Below, piece by piece: positions 45,112 to 56,265 of a stretch of 64,000 bases of DNA. Location of the stretch: assembly GCA_017979445.1 (NCBI GenBank), contig CM030708.1, forward strand, positions 30,599,613-30,663,612, in the 5' to 3' direction. A model generated the notes under the pieces. The model made no database searches. It saw only the letters and a program-made list of their open reading frames with translations, and was not told the DNA's origin. The stretch is from Akebia trifoliata. Its lineage: Eukaryota > Streptophyta > Magnoliopsida > Ranunculales > Lardizabalaceae. Within the stretch, counting starts at the first letter, position 1. Every line of letters begins with the position of its first letter. A program made the position numbers and the translations under genes.

Positions 45112-45492
45112 GGGAAATGTTCAGCACCCTAAGTTTTACCACACACTTTAACAAATGTTTTTTGTCTTACATGGGTTAGAAGTTTCGGAATGGACTGATT
45201 TTTGGTGAGGATGATCTCTATGATTAGAAGATCATCCTCCCCAAAAATCAGCCCATTCCGAAATGTTTAGCCCCATGTTTACAAGTTGAAAAATTGTGGA
45301 CCGTCCATTTTTTGTAAATCATTTTTGATGGGGTTAGAAGTTTTGGAATGAGCTGATTTTTGGTGAGGATGATCTCCTCACCATAGAGATCATCCTCACC
45401 AAAAATCAGCCCATTCTGAAACTTCTAACCCATGTAGGACAAAACGTGTTTGTTAAAGTGTGTGGTAAAACTTAGGGTGCCGAACGGGACCC
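45112..45492. mobile_element. 381-bp foldback MITE, inverse orientation
   Basis: Starts GGGAAATGTTCAGCACCCTA and ends GGTGCCGAACGGGACCC, i.e. the 381-bp element reversed relative to 24988 and 34757. Confidence 0.85.
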
Positions 45493-46174
45493 ATAAAAGA
45501 ATTTCTATCTTGAAAAAGATTACATAGGTTGACTCCACATGGCATTCGTGACTGTGGGTCACCCTTTCCCAAGCGTTAGACCAAGACACTGAAAGAATGT
45601 TAGTTATATTCGGACGACTGCTCCTTAATTTTAGTTTTATTTAAAAATTAAATTAAAATCATAATTTACGTCTTAGGAAAATGCTAAGTTGACTATAAAC
45701 ACTGCTTTTGACACTCAGCTGACATGGAGTAGTGCACGGAAACGGAACCAAAAATGCTTTCCTTTAGATATGAGATAAAAGCATCCAACGGTTCTACGTC
45801 TAATTCACGATGATGAAGAAAAATTCATCTAAATCGGAAAACCTCTTAGATAGATCCAAATTCGATTAATCGATCTTCTTAAATTGCTGCTTTGTCATTA
45901 AGACTTCACTCTCTTTAAAATCAATTTTGAAATGCAATCAAATTTCTTAAACACTGAGACCCAGTGTTGAAATTGGGATTAAACTTAGTATTAGAATTAT
46001 ATCAAAGTTTTCTTATAAATTCGGAGGATTAAAATGCAAATATTAAGATGTTCCAACTGAATGCAAATATCAGGAAACTATATACTTATTATTTAGTTTT
46101 TTTTTATAGTAAGCATACATTGGTCCAACTGAATTGAACCGGAGTAGGACCATATGGTTTTACCAATTTAATAA
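45493..46174. other. Diverged promoter-like spacer
   Basis: 45505-45680 resembles the A-block promoter (GACTCCACATGGCATTCGTG, GTGGGTCACCCTTTC; compare 11705-11850) but lacks the CACGTG core. The rest has no recognised feature. Confidence 0.45.
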
Positions 46175-46393
46175 AGGGTCATGATCCATAGATGTGTGAA
46201 AAGTGAACTCATATGTTCACACATAATCCCAGCCATGTATATGTGAGATCCAACTGTTGGGACAAAAGATGTATCCCAAGAATATATTATGGATCTCTAA
46301 GATACATTGCAACCGTTGGATCTCATAAATACATGGTCGTGATTGTGTGTGTACATCTGAGTTCACTTTCATGAGTCTATGGATCCCAACCCT
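46175..46393. mobile_element. MITE, about 219 bp
   Basis: Ends AGGGTCATGATCCATAGATG and CTATGGATCCCAACCCT. The arms continue through AAGTGAACTCATATGTTCAC against ACATCTGAGTTCACTTTC and span some 85 bp. TAATAA lies on both flanks and may be the target duplication. Confidence 0.65.
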
Positions 46394-46817
46394 GTAATAA
46401 ATATTTTGTCTTATCATCTATTCAATTTTAAAACTATATCCCATGATGATAATTTAACAACTTAGCTTCAACATTCCTTAACAGGAACCCAATGCAAGTT
46501 GTCTCAAAATTCGAGAATGTCAATATCTAAAATCTGTTGTACACAATTTTTTTGTTTTTGTTTTTGGAAAAAGAGTTTTCTAACATAAATAAAAGCATAA
46601 TTAGAATGTTAACTACAGTTGTAATTTTGAAACATTTTTCTCATTTAATTTTGATTTTCATTTTAAAGCTGAATATTCAAGTTTTCTCATATGAGAAAAA
46701 GTTAAAATTCTAGCTATTGTGTGGGGTCTTTGCCCCGTTTATTAGTTGTCAAACTATATGTTCAACCTTATATTGTACGTTTGAACTTTGAACCATGACT
46801 TGGTAAAGATAATAAAC
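46394..46817. other. Upstream region of the peptide gene at 46927
   Basis: Diverged version of the B upstream region (TTTAAAGCTGAATATTCAAG at 46662 matches 39518), without the 213-bp MITE. Confidence 0.5.
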
Positions 46818-46827
46818 CTATATATAT
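46818..46827 (+). promoter_or_regulatory. TATA box of peptide gene
   Basis: CTATATATATG about 100 bases before the ATG at 46927. Confidence 0.55.
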
Positions 46828-46926
46828 GTCCCTTCACTGCTTTATAGCATCAAAACATACATCGTTCATCAAATTCCAAAACCTGAAATCCCACACCAAA
46901 GAAGCCTTTTTTCCTCTCTTTTTGAA

Positions 46927-47214
46927 ATGGGTTCTTGTGTAAGAAGTCTCTTCACAGTGTCAATCATTTTTGCGATTTTTGTGTCATGTTTCCAAACCCT
47001 AGAAGCATCAAGACCTTTCTCTATCAAGGATGATATTGTGATTCAATCCCTCCAAAGAGGTCCTGTGCCACCTTCATTACCGTCACCGTGCTCCCACATA
47101 CACGCCAATCGTCATGGTAGTTGCCCATCACTTAGCACCAAGAACTTTGCAGGTCACACCCTTGTTACATCACCACCCTTTCCCTACATCAACTTTGACT
47201 CTAGCACTGTTTGA
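46927..47214 (+). CDS. SCREW/CTNIP-like peptide precursor, B-prime type
   Basis: Predicted 95 residues. Signal peptide 1-27 (SIIFAIFVSCFQTLEA), then SRPFSIKDDIVIQS, in which seven propeptide residues (EGDWWSK in the A type) are missing. LQRGPVPPSLPSP follows, then a CX10C core at Cys55-Cys66 with CSHIH in place of CTNIP, and a tail with NFAG and PPFP ending FDSSTV. It combines a B-like leader and promoter with an A-like propeptide start, so it looks like an intermediate or recombinant member. TATA box and leader are intact. Its 3' flank is cut by a Copia insertion about 415 bases after the stop. Confidence 0.75.
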   Translation: MGSCVRSLFTVSIIFAIFVSCFQTLEASRPFSIKDDIVIQSLQRGPVPPSLPSPCSHIHANRHGSCPSLSTKNFAGHTLVTSPPFPYINFDSSTV

Positions 47215-47628
47215 TGTCTTGATCTTTTTTGTGGGATGAGTTCAGTCTGTTTCAAAAATATAAAAAAGTTCAATAGCAGTATTTAAATTGGTTGTCATAG
47301 GTCAATGGTTGCGCCATTGTTGAGAACCCTTGGTATTGATGCTAAAATATTTGGTTTGTAATTTTTTTTATAGGGGTATTTAATTACTTGAAATCATTAA
47401 TAATGCATGAAAGTTCGAAATAAAGGTAGGGGTACCTTCAACCCATTCAAAGAAAAGTACCATTGCTTTCTTGTGTAGGGTTTATTTGTAAGTTTCTTAA
47501 TCAATAAATTTTGGTGACTATTGAAATGGTACCTTGTACCTGAGATACAAGAATTATTATAATTAGACATCTCCTTGAATGGACTAGAATAATTCTTTCA
47601 TGTTACGTTGTGCGGCCTTGCTGACTCG
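47215..47628. other. 3' flank of the peptide gene
   Basis: Diverged copy of the B 3' flank with AATAAA-type signals near 47421 and 47503. It is cut off after CTTGCTGACTCG (47628), where paralogues continue as GACATGTGTTTATCC. Confidence 0.55.
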
Positions 47629-47834
47629 TGTAACAGTGAGAAAATCAATTCTATTTTTTTTTTCATATACATTCAGCAGTAGTTAAATACACATACTAGA
47701 TAACAAACATTTGTTTGAGATCCTAAAATATAGGACAATTTGAAACTGCTTCCTAACTCTAAGGAACAACTAATTTGAATGAATCAGAAACTAATGAGTT
47801 GTTACAATTTGTTACAATCCTATGACTTATGACA
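47629..47834 (-). mobile_element. Copia 3' LTR
   Basis: 206 bp, TG...CA (TGTAACAGTG to TTATGACA on the plus strand). On the minus strand it directly follows a polypurine tract GAGGGGGCA and the end of pol, the right position for a 3' LTR. The 5' LTR is not found in the window. Confidence 0.7.
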
Positions 47835-47841
47835 TGCCCCC

Positions 47842-48609
47842 TCAAGATGGAGCTCGAGATAGAAGTCCAATCTTTGGTTTGAGATGAAGAAAGCGGGCAC
47901 GGTGAAGAGGCTTGGTGAGTGCATCGACAATTTGATCTGCTGAAGATACATAACCAACACGAAGGACACCATTTTGTACTTGGTCCCTAATGAAGTGAAA
48001 ATCGATGGCAACATGTTTCATTCGGGAGTGAAACATAGGATTGGAGCAGAGTTGGCTAGTACCAACATTGTCACAGTATAAGACAGGACAGCAAGGTAGT
48101 TGAACACCAAGATCAGTTAGGAGATAACATAGCCAGTTGAGCTCAGCAGCTGCATTAGCTACTGACCTGTATTCAGCTTCAGTGGAAGATCTTGCAATAG
48201 TTTTCTGTTTCTTAGAATTCCAAGAGACTGGATTGCGACCAAGATAGATGACATAAGCACTGGTAGATGAAAAATCATCCTTATCACCTGCCCAATCTGC
48301 GTCTGAATAGGCGAGCAAGTTCAATGGGGACTGGCGATGTATTTGGAGGCCTTCATTAATAATGCCACAGAGATAGCGTAATAGACGTTTAACAAAGCTC
48401 CAATGGTTAGTTGTTGGAGTATGCATGTACTGAGAGAGCTTGTTAACCACAAATGCAAGGTCTGGGCGTGTAATCAAGAGATATTGAAGGCTACCAACAA
48501 CTTTCATGTACTCTGTGGGATCAGACAAAGGAGAGCCTGATTTTAACATCAGAAGTGGGCTGGTTGGAATGGGAGTTAGTACGGGTTTGGCATCACTGAG
48601 TTTATGCAA
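47842..48609 (-). pseudogene. Copia polyprotein C-terminal fragment (RT end and RNase H)
   Basis: 255 open codons on the minus strand. The end of reverse transcriptase (YMKVVGSLQYLLITRPDLAF, VNKLSQYM) is followed by RNase H with LLAYSDADWAGDKDD, TSAYVIYLGRNPVSWNSKKQ, ARSSTEAEYRSVANAAAEL, and the terminal DALTKPLHRARFLHLKPKIG. These are hallmarks of Ty1/Copia elements. Integrase and the catalytic RT core are absent. The frame is open, so the insertion is young, but the element is a fragment. It abuts a gag fragment on the opposite strand. Confidence 0.9.
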
Positions 48610-48994
48610 ACTATCAAAACTCGAGCAGATGATATTGTTCTTCTTGGAGCCTCAATAGATGAAGAAGAAATCACAGACAAAATCTTAGATGGTCTTGGTG
48701 ATGATTACAAAGAATTAGTCCGCGCTGTCCAAGCAAGAGGTACCTCTATCACCTTTGAAGAACTTCACGAAAAACTCTTCAATTTTGAAGCCTTTCTTCA
48801 AACAATCCCACCCGAGCCACACCATTTTCCAGCTACTGCAAATCCCACATACCGAACCAACAACAAAAATTGGCGTTCTTCTCAACCACAAGGCACTACC
48901 ACGACCAACTGACGCCCATCCTTCAACTCAACCAGCCACCCACCTGCTGCAACCAAAGCAAGACCCCATTCATCACAAACAATTATTTGAAAAC
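48604..48994 (+). pseudogene. Copia gag (UBN2-type) fragment, opposite strand
   Basis: Open codons from 48604 to 48912 read KTRADDIVLLGASIDEEEIT, DKILDGLGDDYKELVRAVQ and SITFEELHEKLFNFEAFL, the gag region of plant Copia elements. The tail with Gln/Pro/Thr-rich residues continues in a second frame to about 48994. It is inverted relative to the adjoining pol fragment, so the element is scrambled by inversion or by two insertions. Unit 3 begins right after it. Confidence 0.85.
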
Positions 48995-49542
48995 ATGTGA
49001 TGTCACCTGAGGTCTACTCATGACTTATAAAGTCAATAGCAATTATTTTATTTGAAAACTATTTTTGCAAGAATCTAAAACGGTGCGCGAGGGACTTTGG
49101 GTTGGATAAATTAGGTGAATTTCCAATAGAAAAGTCTAAATGTGGCTTTGATGCAGCTTTAAGAGAAAATTTGAAACCTAAAATTAAAGAAGAAAGATAA
49201 TACAAAATGAAAGTAATTAGAAAAATGCTGGAATGACACAAATGGAGACACAAAAGTGAAAAAAAAAATGATGTGGTGGCATGCATATAATCCTCATGAT
49301 ACACAATTGCATATATTTATGGGGATGTACAATTGTATATTCTGATGGAAAAATCAATGGTTCTAACCCACGCCACTTCAGGGGACGTCAAAAAATTACA
49401 ACTCTAAATTTAAATTTCTTATTTGCAATAAATAGTTTGGAAATCAATGCAAACAAGCATTTATTACGTAAAAGTCTAGTATACACCTTTTTATTTTTTA
49501 TTTTTTATTATAGTAAAAGACAAAAAGGGTAGAGGGTAGTGA

Positions 49543-50166
49543 TAGGGGTCTCAATGGGTTAGTTCTGGTTCGGATCCTATAGAACTTGGAACCATAACCA
49601 TTATAATCAGTTTGGTTTCAGGTCTGGTTCCACCATAAATGGAATTAGAACTACCAAAAATCAAGGGTACCCATCAGTTCTGGCCGGTTCTCAAGAATCG
49701 AATGAGAATTTTTTTTTTCAAATCATTGTAAATATTTTTTCCTTTCAAAAAATTAACATATTATCAACATCATCATTAACTTAGTTATAGTTTGTTGTAC
49801 CGAAAATACAGATTAATGATTTTTTTTCAAAATTAAAAATTTATCTTACTTAAAAGTAATAAATTTTTAGAAGAGAACTCATTTTAAGCTCCAATTAATA
49901 ATTTATATGAAAAATTGAAGAATTTTATATAACGTGCATTTATTTTAAAATAAAAATACCTTAAATCATCTATAGTATGAAAATAAATGACAAATTAAAT
50001 CAGTTCTGGGTACCCGCAAGTTCCCATTGAATAGAACCTAACAGTTTCGATTTCTATCGGTTCAGTTCCATTTTAAATTTGGCTTTAATCGATTCCAATA
50101 AAAAGGGAATCGGAACCAGGGTTTTCGGTTTGGTTTCGGTTAAATGGGTATCCATTGACATCCCTA
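49543..50166. mobile_element. hAT-like non-autonomous element, copy 3
   Basis: Paralogous to 15897-16510, with ends TAGGGGTCTCAATGGGTTAG and (reversed) TAGGGATGTCAATGGATACC. Confidence 0.55.
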
Positions 50167-51194
50167 GTCAGTACTTCACACTACGTGAAAACTGAAAATT
50201 TTGAATAGAAAATTTGACGGGCCATGACCGATGAATTTTAGAAATTGAATTTCGACAGCCCTTTTTTGTCAAAATTGTTGATGTTCCCTAGTTTTGATGG
50301 CTTAGAGCCTTCAAATTTCTCCCATCCTCTATTAATTCTATGGTTTCAGCCTGTTAAAAACAAAAAAAATTCTACACCAAAATAATTGATGCTTTGATCC
50401 ATCAAATTTTATTCAATTTGACGGCTTTAGGCCATCGAATATGGGCTTTTTTTGATGATGTATCCCTGACTTCCTACAAGACTACCTCCAGCGTTATTTA
50501 TGCAAAGAACAATCAATTTTCCTCAGGTCTAAAATCTCGTATCTCAGGGAGAAGTGTCGCAGAGTCCGTTTAGCATTTTTCTAGAAAGAATCTTCCAATC
50601 TTGGAAAAGATGATACCGGATGATCTGGTATATTCCACGTGGCACTCATGATGGTGGGTCATCCTTTCAAGTTAAGACCTCAATGGTAGACCAACTAGGT
50701 CAAGCTTTAAGGCGACATTGAAAGAATGTCTGATTCTATTCCGAGGATCCCTCCTTTGATACTGTTGTTGAAACTTGAAATCCGTATGGTCTTTACTTTT
50801 ACGTCTTGTTCTAAAATCACGATTTACGTTTAACATGAGACTTCAAAGATTTTGCTGCCACACGAAAAATCTGGTTTTGAAATTCAACAATGATTCTAAA
50901 CAAAATATCTTGCACACTTCAAATTAAACTTAAATAATAGTATTTAAAATGTTATTTATGGCCTTTAATTTTAATGGGTACCCGTACCCTGGACTTAAAC
51001 CCATGACCTTAGAGTTGCTTTGCAATTTGTAAGACCAACTGAGTGAGGTTCTAAGCCCGTTGTTTATGGCTATTTTGTAATGTTTTTCTCATTTAATTTT
51101 GATTTTCACGTTTAATTTTAAAATTGAAATTTCAAATTATAATTTATTCAATTTTATATTGTTTAAACCACGATTTAGTAATAACTCACAAATC
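50167..51194. other. Upstream region of A-type gene, copy 3
   Basis: Conserved with 16511-17537. Carries a CCACGTGG motif near 50635 and the SINE-like fragment near 50976-51060. Confidence 0.45.
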
Positions 51195-51203
51195 TATAAA
51201 TAA
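51195..51203 (+). promoter_or_regulatory. TATA box of A-type gene, copy 3
   Basis: TATAAATAA at the same distance from the ATG (51284) as in copies 1 and 2. Confidence 0.65.
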
Positions 51204-51283
51204 GTCCCTTCACTCATCAGCTCTATCAGCAAAACAACTTTCATTTTAACGCTTTTATTATATTACTTTTATTTCAACAACAA

Positions 51284-51598
51284 ATGGGTTTTTGCAAAAG
51301 TAATATCTTCACAGTTTCAATCATTTTCATGATCATTATGTCATATTTCCGAACCCTAGAAGCATCGAGACCTTTCTATATTGAGGGGGATTGGTGGTCG
51401 AAGAAGGATGATATTGTCATTCAATCCCTCCAAAGGGGTCCTGTGACACCGTCCTTACCCTCACCGTGCACCAACATACCCAACAACGGTGGTGGTCACT
51501 GCCCCTCACTTGGCTCAAAGAACTTTGCAGGGCACCCCCACATTGAATCACCACCCTTTCCCAACATGATCAATTTTGGCTCTATCACTGTAGCTTGA
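51284..51598 (+). CDS. SCREW/CTNIP peptide precursor, A type, copy 3
   Basis: 104 residues, identical to the gene at 17627 except Tyr for Ser at position 32 in the propeptide (SRPFYIEGDWW). The mature region with CTNIP (62-66), Cys73 and the PPFP-containing tail is unchanged, so purifying selection on the peptide or a recent duplication is possible. Family role as for 17627: apoplastic phytocytokine precursor. Intact TATA box and single exon. Confidence 0.82.
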   Translation: MGFCKSNIFTVSIIFMIIMSYFRTLEASRPFYIEGDWWSKKDDIVIQSLQRGPVTPSLPSPCTNIPNNGGGHCPSLGSKNFAGHPHIESPPFPNMINFGSITVA

Positions 51599-52490
51599 TG
51601 TCTTGATCTTCTTTATGGGATAATAGGTCTATTTTTCTTCATTTCGTGGGAACAGCATAATGGCTTCCTAAAAGAGTTACACCCACCCTAGCAATATTTG
51701 ATGTATACCATTTTTTTCAATAATAAAGGCTATTTAATTACTTCAATTCATTGATGATGTTTGTAAGAATAGTATTGCTTTCTTTTATATTATTTTTTTG
51801 TAAGCTTCTCCTCTGCAAATTTATATTTTGTTTCTAACCATTAAACCATGTTTTAAAAACTCGGCTCAGCATCTTGTTTCGTCCATGTCTGATACCAAGT
51901 CGTCTCGAACGAGTTTTCCGATACGTTTGAGACATCTCATTCAAAAATTAAAAAAATGAACATGGAATTGTAAATTTCATCCAATACATTGACTTGTCTG
52001 TCCATCTCGTCCATGCCTAATATCGAGACGACTGGCAATCTCTATCTTGGATGAGTTTTGAAACCATGCATTAAATACAAGCACCAAAAGTTAAAAAAAA
52101 AAAAAAAAAAAAAAATCTAGAAATCATTAAAAGGCCCAGATCAAATGGTTAATTTTCTGTTTAGTATTTTTTATTGTTGTTTCTTAAGTAGAGTTATAGA
52201 TCAAATATGGAGTAGAGTTCTTGTTTGAATAGTCCTCAGTGAACCTTATGAGCAATTTTAAGTCTTTTCCAACAAAGTCCACCTGCCGTATTCTATTCCT
52301 GTAAGTTCTTCAACACATATTGTTGAAAGTTATACGTTTTTTATTTTTTCATTAAAATCATGATTCGAGGCAAACACAAGACAAATGGCTGTCAATAGGA
52401 GGGTTCAGGTTCGAAACTGTAGATCTGTGCTCCTTAAGTTAATGGACAGCCTAAACCGTGGGTGTTAGAGAAGTCCTGACTGAAACATTT
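51599..52490. other. 3' flank of A-type gene, copy 3
   Basis: Matches 17942-18800, including the inverted-repeat element (about 51842-52069) and an A-rich tract near 52094-52114. No gene. Confidence 0.5.
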
Positions 52491-52575
52491 AGAGAGATGC
52501 TATTGCCACACCAATTTCTATGTAAATCACCAAAATACACACAATTAGCAAGTTGGTGAGGCAATAGCAGCCCTC
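52491..52575. mobile_element. Short MITE-like inverted repeat
   Basis: Arms GAGAGATGCTATTGCCACAC and GGTGAGGCAATAGCAGCCC. It lies where unit 2 has the displaced C-gene fragment (18803-18972). Confidence 0.5.
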
Positions 52576-52753
52576 AAAATTTATCATGATAATGTTTTGG
52601 AAAAGGAAAATGCTTTCTGCCAACGTGAAAGTTGGGATGTTAAGGATTCCCAAGAAAAATGCATGTTAATCCCTAGAAGATCAGAGCTGATATCTAGGAA
52701 ATCTGAGTTTTTCATCAAGTCCTAATGGACATGCGATGACCTAGAAAAAATTG

Positions 52754-53297
52754 GTGCAACTTGGTTCGGTTCAAACCGAGATCCAAACCTAACCGATAAT
52801 TGTGGGTTGCTTTGGTTCAGTTTGGAACAAGTTGTGGCTTAGTTCTAGGTTTAGAAAATGGAGAACAAATCAATTTGGTTTGGTTCCGATTTGAAACTTG
52901 TAATGAACCGAACCAAGCCCAGAACCGAATCTTACAAAATAAATAATTAAGTTTAGTTAATTATATGAATTATTTTAGGAGTTAGGATATAGACTAATGA
53001 CTTCTTTATGGATAAATTAATGATTCTTTTAATGAATAGATAAATGATTTATTATATAATTTTTTTTTTATTGTTTATATTTTCTATTAAAAATATGTCA
53101 TTTTCAATTAAAGTTATAGGATATTGACAACCCATGGAATCGAACCAAGCCAAACCGACTTTAATTTGGTTTGGATTGGTTCGGTTCTATTGGCATTTTT
53201 AGTTAGGTTCTGATTCTTATTTAGTGGAACCAACTTATGTTGGTTCGATTCCAATTTAGCCACAAACCGAACCAAACTAAACCGAGTTGCACCCCTA
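52754..53297. mobile_element. hAT-type MITE, left end lost
   Basis: Copy of 19088-19596 without the TAGGGGT left terminus: a deletion joins TAGAAAAAATTGG directly to TGCAACTTGG. It contains an extra stretch (TTGGTTCGGTTCTATTGGCA) near 53175 that is absent from unit 2. Confidence 0.65.
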
Positions 53298-53305
53298 GAA
53301 TAAAC

Positions 53306-54242
53306 CCTATGAGTTCATAGTGGGGCCCACCGTTTTCTTGTAAAAAATTTGCCTCTGCTTCGAAGATGACGAGAGAAGATCTTTGTCAAACTACCTTAAA
53401 TTTTCTTTCTTTACGACGGTGTAAAATCAATCAACACGGCCTTTTAGGGACTACATGTCTCGTATTTCAGAAGTCTAACTTCATCCTTCTATAGTTTCAA
53501 CATTGAATTGTGACTTAAAAAATAAAGGGTGTATAAACTTTAACCACAAACGATATAGTTGTTAAAAAAAAAGAGGAATTATCCCTCATGAAATTATTTA
53601 CAAAATAAGGCATTTATGTATTTTGGGAAATAAATTATTGACGAAAAACAAATATAGATTGGATGCAATAAATATAAATTTGTTTTTATACTCCTTCGGT
53701 ATAATTAGAATATTAGGGTAAATGATTATTATTTTAATTTCAAATTTAAAAAAAATATCATTTACACTAGTATTCTCATAATTATTTGAAAAATAATGGT
53801 AATTGTTAAAGGCTAGAGTAAAGGTATTCATCTAATATGATGTTTTTTATTTATTTATTTTTAATTTAAATTATTTTGTGCAGAATTATAAACTATGATT
53901 TAGTTTCATTTTGTAAATTATTGCCATTTTTACTCTTATTATTGTCATTATTTGATTATAGACGTGTCCATACCGGTAGGATTGACTAGTAGGGATAAGA
54001 CAACTGGCATGTTAGAGCACCATACAATGCCCACAAACCACATATGCCAAGTAAGGGGGGATAAATCCCTAAGAGTGGCCAGCTAAAGGGCTTGAATTCA
54101 AGACATTTCCCACGTGTTGCTTAATTTTTGTAAAGGGATGAGTTGTCATTTTCAGTAAATAAAATGAAAAGGTTTTTGGAATTTAGATATGTCAATTCAT
54201 GAAACTTTATATCCCTTTTGGTAATTCATTCTTCTGTAAATT
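53306..54242. other. Spacer upstream of C pseudogene, unit 3
   Basis: Matches 19605-20539, including the SINE-like fragment at about 53960-54115. No gene. Confidence 0.5.
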
Positions 54243-54252
54243 TATATATAAG
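54243..54252 (+). promoter_or_regulatory. TATA box of C-type gene, unit 3
   Basis: TATATATAAG about 150 bases before the ATG at 54400, as in unit 2. Confidence 0.5.
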
Positions 54253-54399
54253 TCTCTTCTTTCAATTCTTTAGCATCAAACCTAGAAACCCTACTATTCT
54301 CTTTGAAACCCCATATTCATAAACACATCATCTCTCATCAAACTTCAAAACTCTAAATCACTACACCAAAGAAACGATCTTTCTTTATTTGATAACAAA

Positions 54400-56265
54400 A
54401 TGGGTTCTTGCAGAAGAATTCCCTTTACAGTTTCAATCATTTTGACGATCGTTATGTTATTTTTCCAACCACTTGTGTCTTCAAGGCCTTTTGGTTTCAA
54501 TGGAGATCGATGGTTGATGAATAATGAAGTTTTTATTTTATTTTATTATTATTGATAAATTGGGGTTAAAGGGACCCCACCCTAAAACACTACTAGCGAG
54601 TGTAGGTACAGATTAAGTCTTCCTCAACAATTCTCAAAAGTTCATGAGAAACATTACATATATCTTCAATAACGAAAAAACCCTCTGAATAAGTATTCAT
54701 TTTTGCTAAATAATCCGTTGCCCGATTTGTTTCTCTCCACAAAAAATCAAACTAATAACTCACAAAATTTTGGCTCTGTTATGCAATTTCCAGCAGCATT
54801 TCCTCATATTTCCATGATGAAACGATTTCATTCTTTATGCATTTAATAGAATATAATGAATCGGAGGAAATCAGAATACGATTCAGTCCCCTCGCCTTTG
54901 TATATCTCATAGCTTCTAAAATTACTTGCAACTCAATTTGGATAATGTCATCTGTAGAAATATTGCTCCAGCCTACAAAAAGTAATGTAGCATTGCTATT
55001 TCTGCCAATAAACCCCAAACCCGAGCCTTGCACTGATCGAGCTCCATTAGTATTAATTTTCACCACATCCACCTCTGGTTTCGATCAAGAAATGAGCTTT
55101 AAATTTGAATTAACAATGGAGTAACAACAACTCCAATTGTTTAAAATCTGCCCATATACATGACTAAATATTTCCTCAATTGATAAGCTATCAAACCGAT
55201 TTTGTATCACCTCTCCAATCTGTTTCAAAACAACTTCCTTTGGGGAATTAATTTCTGCAAACACTCTCAGATTTCTTTCCTTCCAACAGTAGTAAATCAC
55301 TACACAAAAAGAAGTATAAAGTAATTGTTTTATCTGTTTGCATTAAAATCTCACACTCTTAATCACCTGAATTACCGCCTCAATTGAGTCCACTTCTACT
55401 TGAAAAATTGCAAACTTCTTCAAACACTGAATTCAGATCCATCTAGTATATGGACATCGAAAGAACAAATGATCATTTGTCTCTTGATGGCTATAACACA
55501 AATAACATCGAGACACCCATTTGAATCCCCTCTTATTTAGATTTTCCACTGTAGAAAGCCTCTTCGGAACCGCTAACCATGCAATAAAAGAAAATCTTGA
55601 AATACAATTACTCTAAATAATTTTCTTCCAACCAATTGACTCTTGCCTTTCACATAGCGCCTCATGAGCTGATTTAGACGAGAATTGGCCATTTGATGTA
55701 AGTTTCCAAATTGTTCTATCCCTCATCAACATCTTAGGGATTGGTCTCTCTGAAATGATATCAATAATTGTTTGCATGTGATCATTATATGGTTTTAGAA
55801 ACACCCACCTTCTGTCCACAATAAAATTACGAAGAACTGCATTTAAGTCACTATCGAACTGATTTATAACTCGGTTGCCAAATCTGGAAATAATGCTCTC
55901 TTCTTGTAACCATGGATCCTTCCATATGTACGTGTCTTCCCCATTTCCAATTAAAAATCGGACGTGCTTTCTAACAAATTCTCTCTCATTTAAAATACCT
56001 CGCCATGCCCAAGACACAATATTTGGGGGTTGCCACCTTCTAGACCATCGGAGTGCACCAATATACCCAAAAGTGGTGGTGGTAACTGTCCATCACTTAA
56101 TTCAAAATATTTTGCCAGCTTCAAACCTTTTGCCACGTCATCAAAATCTTTATTAGATGGAGATATATTGCTGAAATAGGATGATATTGAGATTCAATCC
56201 CTCAATAGAGTTCCCGTGCCACCTCCTGGACCGTCACCATGCTCTTACATAAAACCCAATGATGG
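54400..56265 (+). pseudogene. C-type SCREW/CTNIP gene split by a LINE, unit 3
   Basis: Same structure as 20698-22673. The signal peptide and SRPFGFNGDRWLM end in LINE sequence with a stop at 54553. The 3' part restarts at 56030 (LPPSRPSECTNIPKSGGGNC), reaches the same in-frame TAG (56177), and continues into the second module (VPVPPPGPSPCSYIKPNDG). It breaks off at about 56262, where a deletion joins it to sequence equivalent to 22909. The TAG is shared by both units, so that stop predates the duplication. Confidence 0.75.
54530..56024 (-). mobile_element. 5'-truncated L1-type LINE, unit 3 copy
   Basis: Paralogous copy of 20828-22332 at the same site and orientation, with zf-RVT-like and RNase H-like frames on the minus strand and a shorter T-rich (A-tail) end. 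An extra stop near 55613 shortens the zf-RVT frame. Confidence 0.85.
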
